This document shows positions 11,301 through 15,438 of a stretch of DNA of 24,126 bases, one piece after another (positions within the stretch are counted from its first letter, which is position 1; each line of letters opens with the position of its first letter). The stretch comes from SIG607 sp045533195. GTDB taxonomy: Bacteria; Bacillota; Clostridia; Oscillospirales; Acutalibacteraceae. The position numbers were made by a program, and so were the translations under genes. Location of the stretch: positions 1-24,126 of the forward strand of contig JAZSHI010000009.1 in the NCBI GenBank assembly GCA_045533195.1. The letters run 5' to 3'. Under the pieces are notes generated by a model that saw only the letters and a list, made by a program, of their open reading frames with translations, was not told where the DNA came from and did not search any database.

Positions 11301-11921
11301 TGTTAAACCTGTTGGAATATTTACGCTCGTTAAGGATTGGCAACCCGAAAAAGCCGACTTACCAATAGTTTTTACAGTATCGGGTATTGTAACACTAATT
11401 AGAGACTCACAACCAAAAAACGCATAGTCTCTGATGGTGGTTATGCTGTTAGGAATAGTAATGCTGGTAAGACTACTGCAATTTCTGAACACAGATTCTA
11501 AAATTGTCGTTACCTTGTCAGGAATAGTAACACTAATTAGTGAACTGCACCCTGAAAACGCATAATATCCAATCCAGTTTACATTCTGCGGTATATTAAT
11601 AGATACAAGGGAACTGCAGTTTGCAAATGCATAATGTCCTATAGTTGTTACACTATCAGGTAAAACTATACTCACTACATCCACACAATCTACAAAAGCA
11701 TAGTCTTCAATCATAGTTACGGAACAACCGCCTAAGGTTGAAGGAACAACTATATCTCCGCTGATTGAAGTGTCAACATCTGTTATTTTAGCTTTACCAT
11801 TTGACACGGAATAGGTATAATACCCTTCTGTTTCAGCGCTTACGGTAAATGTACCAAAGGGTACTAACCCCACTAACATTGCCATAGTTAAGAGGAGAGC
11901 CAACATCTTCTTAAGTTTCAT
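2346..11921 (-). CDS. Giant secreted BspA-type leucine-rich-repeat protein with C-terminal dockerin
   Basis: Encodes 3191 residues. The signal peptide is MKLKKMLALLLTMAMLVGLV to about residue 30. I count about 49 LRR_5 (TpLRR) units of roughly 23 residues (pattern AF.GCSSLTSITIP..VT.IG) in five blocks: about residues 67-474 (18), 574-757 (8), 850-1223 (16), about 1280-1340 (2) and 1474-1597 (5). Blocks 1 and 2 end in a WY.G...YN..L..A.W.Y cap, a C..H.Y...C.VCG motif and a TGxCTWxLxGTTLxISG module. After these come a carboxypeptidase-regulatory-like domain (about 1644-1717), an unassigned Gly-rich beta region (1820-2073), beta-propeller-like repeats (about 2120-2480), two CARDB-like domains (about 2507-2690), an X2-like module (about 2717-2810), an Ig-like module, three Fn3-like modules (about 2894-3127) and a dockerin (3131-3191, GDINGDNTVDAIDL and GDMNNDSKVDTTDL). 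BspA-type LRRs usually mediate adhesion or ligand binding; the dockerin predicts attachment to a cohesin scaffold. No catalytic domain is recognised. It is monocistronic, with its own promoter and terminator. Confidence 0.92.
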   Translation of the reverse strand: MKLKKMLALLLTMAMLVGLVPFGTFTVSAETEGYYTYSVSNGKAKITDVDTSISGDIVVPSTLGGCSVTMIEDYAFVDCVDVVSIVLPDSVTTIGHYAFANCSSLVSINIPQNVNWIGYYAFSGCSSLISVTIPDKVTTILESVFRNCSSLTSITIPNSITTIRDYAFFGCESLISVTIPDTVKTIGKSAFSGCQSLTSVNIPTGLTSIPASMFSGCGSLTNITIPSSITSIGAGAFARCSALTSINIPDGVTSIESSVFEECSSLTDVTIPNGVTNIGYGAFAYCSALTNITIPSSVISVGDRVFYECGALKSVVIPDNVTRIGEITFYNCSSLESVTIGNKVASIGKYAFTGCKSLTSLVIPDSVTTIEHGAFGTCSALKNVTIGSGVTSMQKWVFENCSSLESITIPDNVTSIDESAFSNCTALKSATIGNGLTVIGKSMFNNCQNLKSVIISDNVTTVENAAFSNCNSLEMVYYIGTKSQREQISIGSYNECLTSAKWYYEVCSVHTYSDNLDLTCDVCGAEREVSGTTGDCTWTLSGTTLTISGMGKMKDYSMVEVVPWGKNITKIIINKGVTSIGGRSFLSISSLEEVVIADTVTNIGEAAFAYCDSLKKITIPSNVKTIGDWAFEGCSSLEFIELPYGLTKLNYALFDGCSNLKTVIIPDSVTTVDHWVFNNCTSLTNVAIPKSVTTVGNGMFSGCTSLKTITIPASLKNISQEMFVACTSLTEVIIENKLTSVGEYAFHSCKALKNVWYVGSESDRNKITVAEYNDKLLSAAWHYNICSVHSYTNNTDNSCNVCGVIRDISGTSGQCTWYLMGTTLIISGNSNMLSYSANSAPWGKAITEVIILDGVTSIGNYAFYGCNALKEVTIPDSVTSIGLVAFYGCSSLTEIKIPNGVTDIKSGTFEGCTSLRNITIPDSVTQIGNNAFYNCSSLTEITIPEAVTAIGGFTFYKCRALTKVNVLGRLASIGDSAFYYCDALTEISIPSGVAYISRYAFYSCSALTEINLTVDATYIGDSAFRSCGSLKKINVPDSVEYIGIDTFYGCTSLTEINIPKKITTISDGAFRSCHSLTKIDIPQNVTSIGKSAFNTCKSLTEVNLSSNITDIGEYAFYGCELVSKIDLPSTVTSIGPSAFYGCRSLTEFTIPSGVTAIADYTFFNCPNLKKINIPSGVTSFGNFAFYQCTSLTEVNLPNAVTSIGERAFDSCSALKDVWYDGTLEDKGKITIGAYNTGLDNATWHYSYKNDIFTFLVSNGEATLTGCRTDANGNITIPNTIADATVTAISDNAFKDCSNVTRINIPSSVNFIGDKVFVGCSSLERFEVAEDNQNYCSLNGILYSKDKKKIICTPENQVLVLTVNYTYSTGETAFESIVKELKAGDSYNIPVPEIEWHSVNRETVFGTMPDTDLTVDVIYYENAKINSGKCNDNITWTLYADGSLIFRGTGNMPDFESGNTPWHLEALSINAVYIDPRIENIGAYAFEDLSRLTFIDYGYSISSIGEYAFSGCTSLKSIALPETVTEIKEGAFYGCTGLKSVVLSEEVTYIGDNAFFGCNELVQVTMGANVTHIGNKAFDGCDKLTQIYFRGKPADIGNTAFGSATGKYVYYYSTVDGWSEAVENGLYYGYTAIPYNAIAKENFDGTNVYIIKVVDKHNMPLNNAVVTLGEKVQSTNEDGMAYFIKPITAQSLSVSCSDHITFTDSAFRASATQLIDIIELSDRPSVVQGVRVNDDSIATSVKVINCSNDEMINIAVSGYSKYKIVKYELYQANRLISTQKTSESSCTFSVKASAFEEEETVLVKMHTSDGYAVASALNIDVIKLAAISENQIIDEFSNLEFAFSFGSLGNYKIPLSFTPTGEEKFYTYISGRTIRVGINLDIGDYFKKNGDDAPKSALQKMVDQAMKTYKKPKNAIEYNVCGYIEIEYLGNGEYYVKTNYVKLSIAAKLSFNAQASFYGIIGVYFKAEVSGEATLDIKFSRFEPEEGFEAEDLNFAMEDTLTLEGGAYLLWGIGSAGLYGKGTLGFVLGIIPEVEFESVYISGEFGAKWSLLWGLWSGKAVIASGNIYNWSEAQTYMMRMLSTSFYEAQQNPDSYEISERDYLNYRSEWTNGEYLQKNIYDNVAPKIVNLGEEKIMVWLDDNSQRGTSDFQTLYYSVYKNNVWSEPIPVCDNGTFDCEFDLYTDGEKVYVVYTEKKNKNAGLETLDIGNEESISSFIKDVEVSVAVYENGSFGSPMQITNNTECEILPRISEVNGEITVVWVQSNAVGIDGYTTENTISYCVLGEEGWSNPSKSFESKNSVSDILNLSLNGDFYTVYITDSDINNEGKDDLILVLSDKNGNLVQLDEGLIGNVGSAVINGKTALTWYNNGKIYMITDADSKPVCLLPEDVIASTNYQFVSVGENSTMLTFVMSNYDKQNGSSKGTDIYGVYVDENGCLSAPVRLTDTLGYVVNYSVCFSDNKLITVFTETFAEVLGDDVQTVTHLRNEEIEFNTDISLDGVDYNIEDVKADTEFELALNVSNDGTKDIDGVKVNIYDVNGELVYTADCDAFVKSGDAHTFLVSAVIPKAVYALDYTIEVLPLSSGFETADSKLFNNKLNINFAFADFEIIAEQKIIGEKNYLILSVSNEGNVPTDAKIILFASNINGEKLSEIETGVIENGTAQQYMVELSSLINDQESVAVVVESKVYDPFTINNAETLTLLKIDNDAFTNDPEQIVHNPEISANAVIFDKYTPKDISVEITKEAESFIGIEGLTLNEDYSFTDNSVIILSDYIMSLKEGKYTLNLVFDFGYDEPTVRTLLVTVKDTTPAELVGNAEVSGEAVVGNTVYADISNLNCNANQLKYSWSVEDKVVSTQNSYEISTEDYGKILKLTVIGINGVVGELSKEVAVTKRKPNAPSVPIISKVESNAFAVIKTEGVEYSIDLISWQDSNVFADLSPNKTYTVYARIKATDEAFASEVSNGTTVTTLKGYAKTPIAPTVAQVTDTSVTLTAKDGYEYSMDGISWQEENIFENLAPNSEYTFYQRIAETDTSYVSEKSEALTVVTLKTAAKAPQAPEIKEISYECIELVAVDGCEYSIDGINWQKETVFEGLTPDTEYTFYQRMAETDTAYASEISECLTVKTKKIPEFIFGDINGDNTVDAIDLAVMKLYLAELNELSEAGTFSGDMNNDSKVDTTDLAVLKLKLAGLY

Positions 11922-11978
11922 AACTTAATCACTTCCCAAACTAAATATTTGTGCCTAAAAAAGTTTACTATCTGTTTT

Positions 11979-12007
11979 ATTATAACATAAAAAAAGAAAA
12001 AGGACAA
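11979..12007 (-). promoter_or_regulatory. Sigma-A-type promoter of the giant LRR-dockerin gene
   Basis: On the minus strand, TTGTCC (12002-12007) and a consensus TATAAT (11979-11984) are separated by 17 bases. The -10 box lies about 58 bases before the ATG at 11921, leaving a short AT-rich leader. The promoter begins just outside the hairpin array at 12015. Confidence 0.7.
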
Positions 12008-12014
12008 CTGTTTT

Positions 12015-12250
12015 GCGTTGTATCTGTAAAAATACAACGCAGCGATATAAATCCCTTACGGGATTTGAGATATTTTTTGCATACCTCGCTGTAAGCGAGA
12101 TATACAAAACGCGATATAAGGCCGTGCCTTGCGATATGCCCTTCGGGCGTGAAAAAAGGATTTATATCATATCGCGTTTACCGATAGGTAAACATATCGC
12201 ATTTTACAAAGTAAAATATATCGAATTGCAAAGCAATATATCGCAAAGCA
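12015..12250. repeat. Mirrored array of small hairpins joined by CGATAT/ATATCG connectors
   Basis: Nine or so perfect short inverted repeats stand side by side. Examples are 12015-12040 (GCGTTGTAT arms), 12049-12066 (AAATCCC), 12085-12099 (CTCGCT), 12118-12130 (AAGGC), 12138-12148 (GCCC), 12176-12193 (GTTTACC), 12201-12217 (ATTTTAC) and 12225-12237 (ATTGC). Most loops are 3-4 bases. Between them stand hexamer connectors: CGATAT or GAGATAT at 12043, 12067, 12097, 12112 and 12132, then the reverse form ATATC(G) at 12164, 12169, 12194, 12218 and 12238. The array is therefore itself a large inverted repeat centred near 12150. Coding potential is not convincing on either strand. It resembles the stacked-hairpin intergenic repeats seen in some clostridial genomes; its function is unknown. 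Confidence 0.8.
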
Positions 12251-12309
12251 TAATTAAAAGATGTCCTTAAGGAATGGGGATTAAGGGAATAAAAAGCCTT
12301 ACCCTTTGT

Positions 12310-12480
12310 TCGGAGGGGAAGGTGGGTTTTGCATAGCGCCCCTTGCCTAAAGGGGAGAGGGCCGCGTGTAAACGTGGCGAGGGGATTTGCAAAAGTCGGA
12401 TGAGGTGTAGTGAAAAAGTTATTCTGCCCTAAACTTCCACCTCACCACCGTCTTCGACGGAGCCTTTTTCTCCGAAAACG
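12310..12480. repeat. Degenerate palindromic intergenic repeat (MITE/REP-like)
   Basis: G- and C-rich hairpins follow one another in a gene-free stretch: CCCCTT/AAGGGG near 12341-12357, GCCGCGT/ACGTGGC near 12361-12379, and CCGTC-TTC-GACGG near 12448-12460. An AGGTGG stretch near 12323 and a CCACCTC stretch near 12438 are arranged like decayed terminal arms. The layout recalls gut-clostridial intergenic repeats with a GAGGGAGGTGGC-type core. No transposase is present. The call rests on layout and recollection, not on a search. Confidence 0.4.
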
Positions 12481-12527
12481 GGAACCATTTTGTCCGTGAA
12501 TCACCTCAAGGAGAAGCCTTTCTCTCG

Positions 12528-12569
12528 TCCCCACTCCCTGTATCGCAACGCGATACCCCTACTCCCTGT
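12528..12569. repeat. CCCTA-type minisatellite copy carrying a GTATCGC hairpin
   Basis: ACTCCCT units flank a perfect hairpin, GTATCGC-AAC-GCGATAC (12540-12556). The same hairpin with the same flanking units occurs in the opposite orientation at 19801-19817. The copy sits directly next to the valS terminator. Confidence 0.7.
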
Positions 12570-12573
12570 AACA

Positions 12574-12601
12574 AAAAACGGACTCTTTCGAGTCCGTTTT
12601 T
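12574..12601 (-). terminator. Intrinsic terminator of valS
   Basis: An A-run, CGGACTC-TTTC-GAGTCCG and a T-run directly abut the valS stop at 12603. The symmetric A and T tracts would let it work on both strands. The 18-base core is identical to the terminator at 19961-19992. Confidence 0.88.
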
Positions 12602-12602
12602 G

Positions 12603-15230
12603 TTACATACTTTTAAGTTCTTCGATACTTTGGTTAATAAGGGCGATTTTGTCCTCTACCTTCTTTAGCTTTTCCTTTTGTTCATTAAGAACAGCGGCAG
12701 GCGCCTTTGCTACAAATCCTGGGTTATTAAGCTTCTTTTCGAAGAAGGTTTTATCATCCAGCGCCTTCTTTAAATCCTTTTCAAGACGGGCAAGTTCAGC
12801 GCTTACGTCAACAAGCTCGTTCATAGGAATAAAGATATTGGCAACGTCGGTAACAACACGTACTGCGCCCTGTAAATCGAAATTATCGGCAATTTCCACT
12901 TCACTTGCACTAGCCAAGCGAACAAAGAAGGAAATACCGGCTGTAAATACATCCTTTTCATTGGTTGCAATACATACCTTAGCTTTACGGGAGGGCGGTA
13001 CGTTCATTTCGCTTCTGCGATTTCTTATAGCCTTAATGGCATCCATTACCTTTTCGAAGTCCTCTTCCTCTTTGGTAAAGTCAAGAGCCTCGTTGTAGGT
13101 AGGCCAAGCGCTTACCATAATGGAGTCGCCGCTGTGTGGGAGGGACTGCCAGATTTCCTCGGTAATGAAGGGCATAAAGGGATGGAGAAGCTTTAAGGTG
13201 CCAGAAAGCACGTAAACAAGAACGCTTCTTGCATTATCTGCCGCTTCCTTGTCCTCGCCGTTAAGACGAGCCTTACAAATTTCAATATACCAGTCGCAAT
13301 ATACATCCCAGATAAAGTCATAAAGCTTTTGAGCCGCAAGACCGAGCTCATATTTTTCAATATTTTCGGTTACGTCTTTTATAAGCTTATTATATTTAGA
13401 AAGAATCCACTTATCTTCTAATGCGAATTTCTCGGGAAGAGCCATTTCCTTATCATCTTCAAGATTCATAAGTAAAAAACGTGCAGCATTCCAGATTTTA
13501 TTTGCAAAGTTTCTGCAGGACTCAACACGGGAGGGAATATAACGCATATCGTTTCCGGGGCTGTTACCTGTAACAAGAGAAAATCTGAGTGCATCAGCAC
13601 CGTAGTTTTCGATTATTTCAAGGGGGTCAACGCCGTTGCCGAGAGATTTAGACATCTTTCTTCCCTGCTCGTCCCTAACAAGACCGTGAATAAGTACGGT
13701 ATCAAAGGGCACTTCGCCTGTATGCTCAATTCCCGAGAACATCATACGCATTACCCAGAAAGGAATAATATCGTAGCCTGTTACAAGGGTATTGGTGGGA
13801 TAATAGTGCTTTAAGTCTTCGCTGTTATCGGGCCAACCAAGTGTGGAGAAGGGCCAAAGAGCAGAAGAGAACCAAGTGTCAAGTGTATCGGGGTCCTGTT
13901 CAATATTTTTACTGCCGCACTTACTACAGCTTACAGCATCGGTTTTGGATACGGTAATTTCACCACAATCTGCACAATACCAAGCAGGAATACGGTGTCC
14001 CCACCAAAGCTGACGGGAGATACACCAGTCTCTTATATTTTCAAGCCAATGGAAGTAAACCTTTTCGAAACGCTGAGGAACGAACTTTGTTTCGCCCTTC
14101 TTAACTGCATCAATAGCGGGGGTTGCAAGGGGTTTCATTTTAACAAACCACTGTTTTGATACTCTGGGTTCAACGGTGGTTGAACAACGGTAACAGGTAC
14201 CAACGTTATGGTTGTAATCCTCAATTTTAACAAGATTTCCTGCTGCTTCAAGGTCCTTTACTATTGCTTTTCTTGCTTCATAGCGGTCCATACCTGCATA
14301 AGCGGGATAATCTTCGGTAATCTTTGCATCATCGGTCATTACGTTTATAACGGGAAGGTTATGACGAAGACCTACTTCAAAGTCGTTGGGATCGTGTGCA
14401 GGGGTGATTTTAACCACGCCTGTACCGAAATCCATTTCAACGTAATCATCGGCAACAACGGGAATTTCACGATTAACCAAGGGCAGAATTACGTTTTTGC
14501 CTATTAAATGCTTATAGCGTTCATCATTTGGATTAACTGCAACAGCAGTATCACCCAGTAATGTTTCGGGACGGGTGGTAGCAAGTTCCAAATAACCGTC
14601 CCCGTCAGCAAGAGCATAGCGAATATGCCAGAAATGCCCTGCTTGGTCTTCGTATTCAACCTCGGCATCGGAAATGGAGGTAAGACAATGAGGACACCAG
14701 TTTATAATACGTTCGCCTCTATAGATAAGGTCTTTTTCATAAAGATTTACGAAAACCTCTTTAACAGCCTTATTACAGCCTTCGTCCATAGTAAAACGAA
14801 GTCTGTCCCAGTCACAAGAAGAACCCAGCTTTTTAAGCTGCTGAACAATCCTTCCGCCGTACTGTTCCTTCCAAGCCCAAGCTCTTTCTAAGAAGCCTTC
14901 TCTGCCAAGGTCTTCTTTAGTAACACCCTCTTCCTTCATTTTTGCAACAATTTTTGCTTCGGTTGCAATGGAAGCGTGGTCGGTACCGGGGAGCCACAAA
15001 GTATCAAAGCCCTGCATTCTCTTAAAACGAATAAGAGAGTCCTGCAAGGTGTTATCAAGGGCGTGTCCCATATGGAGCTGACCTGTAATATTTGGAGGAG
15101 GAATAACTATAGTATAGGTCTTCTTTCCTTCCTCTCTTTTTGCGTGAAAGTATTTACCGTCAAGCCAAGAAGAATAGATTCTGTCTTCAACTTCCTTAGG
15201 GTTATACTGTTTTGCTAATTCTTTTGCCAC
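12603..15230 (-). CDS. valS: Valyl-tRNA synthetase
   Basis: Class I aminoacyl-tRNA synthetase that charges tRNA-Val in the cytoplasm; 875 residues, normal for ValRS. The GTG at 15228-15230 is preferred because GGAGG lies eight bases before it; an ATG at 15260 would place that ribosome site inside the gene. Visible signatures are PPPNITGQLHMGH (HIGH-type motif at residues 53-56), an editing/CP1 region, zinc-binding-type Cys pairs (CADCGE and CSKCGS), KMSKS at 525-529, an anticodon-binding domain (PFITEEIWQSLP) and the C-terminal coiled-coil arm typical of ValRS (LARLEKDLKKALDDKTFFEK). It has its own promoter (15269-15297) and terminator, so it is monocistronic. The leader is only about 30 bases and shows no T-box, unlike many Firmicutes synthetase genes. 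Confidence 0.98.
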   Translation of the reverse strand: MAKELAKQYNPKEVEDRIYSSWLDGKYFHAKREEGKKTYTIVIPPPNITGQLHMGHALDNTLQDSLIRFKRMQGFDTLWLPGTDHASIATEAKIVAKMKEEGVTKEDLGREGFLERAWAWKEQYGGRIVQQLKKLGSSCDWDRLRFTMDEGCNKAVKEVFVNLYEKDLIYRGERIINWCPHCLTSISDAEVEYEDQAGHFWHIRYALADGDGYLELATTRPETLLGDTAVAVNPNDERYKHLIGKNVILPLVNREIPVVADDYVEMDFGTGVVKITPAHDPNDFEVGLRHNLPVINVMTDDAKITEDYPAYAGMDRYEARKAIVKDLEAAGNLVKIEDYNHNVGTCYRCSTTVEPRVSKQWFVKMKPLATPAIDAVKKGETKFVPQRFEKVYFHWLENIRDWCISRQLWWGHRIPAWYCADCGEITVSKTDAVSCSKCGSKNIEQDPDTLDTWFSSALWPFSTLGWPDNSEDLKHYYPTNTLVTGYDIIPFWVMRMMFSGIEHTGEVPFDTVLIHGLVRDEQGRKMSKSLGNGVDPLEIIENYGADALRFSLVTGNSPGNDMRYIPSRVESCRNFANKIWNAARFLLMNLEDDKEMALPEKFALEDKWILSKYNKLIKDVTENIEKYELGLAAQKLYDFIWDVYCDWYIEICKARLNGEDKEAADNARSVLVYVLSGTLKLLHPFMPFITEEIWQSLPHSGDSIMVSAWPTYNEALDFTKEEEDFEKVMDAIKAIRNRRSEMNVPPSRKAKVCIATNEKDVFTAGISFFVRLASASEVEIADNFDLQGAVRVVTDVANIFIPMNELVDVSAELARLEKDLKKALDDKTFFEKKLNNPGFVAKAPAAVLNEQKEKLKKVEDKIALINQSIEELKSM

Positions 15231-15268
15231 AAGAGTTTCCTCCGTATCATAAATAATCAATCTTATTT

Positions 15269-15297
15269 ATAATATACCTTTATTTATATTTTGTCAA
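15269..15297 (-). promoter_or_regulatory. Sigma-A promoter of valS
   Basis: On the minus strand a perfect TTGACA (15292-15297) and TATTAT (15269-15274) are separated by exactly 17 bases. Transcription should start near 15262, leaving about 30 bases before the GTG start. That leader is too short for a T-box riboswitch. Confidence 0.88.
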
Positions 15298-15373
15298 ACA
15301 TTTAATGAATAAAATAAAAAAATAAGGGTAAATATATTATTGTCGAAAGCATCGCGTTTGCATAGCCTTCGAC

Positions 15374-15405
15374 AGCCGTTCGAAGTTTTTTCGAACGGCT
15401 TTTTC
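15374..15405 (+). terminator. Plus-strand-directed terminator-like hairpin between parC-like gene and valS
   Basis: An 11-bp perfect stem (AGCCGTTCGAA at 15374-15384 with TTCGAACGGCT at 15390-15400) is followed by a T-run on the plus strand only. On the minus strand, the direction of the flanking genes, no T-run follows. A second outer dyad (TGTCGAA/TTCGACA) lies beside it at about 15341-15374. It may block antisense transcription or be part of a repeat element. Confidence 0.55.
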
Positions 15406-15408
15406 TCT

Positions 15409-15438
15409 ACTCCCTACACCCTAATCCCTATTCCCTAA
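15409..15438. repeat. CCCTA-type minisatellite copy overlapping the parC-like stop codon
   Basis: Four 7-8 base units of the form ACTCCCTA, CACCCTA, ATCCCTA and TTCCCTA run up to and across the TAG stop (15435-15437). Related copies stand at 12528, 19763, 19939 and 21545, always beside gene ends or promoters. Confidence 0.7.

Noticed and set aside
12015..12250. CRISPR array
   Set aside because: The repeated connectors are only 6-7 bases, the intervening pieces are self-complementary hairpins of unequal length, orientation flips in the middle, and no cas genes are present.
12013..12270. Plus-strand 85-codon open frame across the hairpin array
   Set aside because: It is made of inverted repeats, has no ribosome site and reads as a by-product of the array.
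12490..13098. Plus-strand 202-codon open frame opposite the end of valS
   Set aside because: It is antisense to the conserved valS coiled-coil end, has Ser-rich shadow composition and starts inside a repeat.
15231..15260. ATG at 15260 as valS start
   Set aside because: The strong GGAGG lies downstream of this ATG and correctly spaced for the GTG at 15230; the extra ten residues are not ValRS-like.
15341..15434. Minus-strand terminator for the parE-parC operon
   Set aside because: Hairpins exist, but no T-run follows them on the minus strand, so I could not support one.
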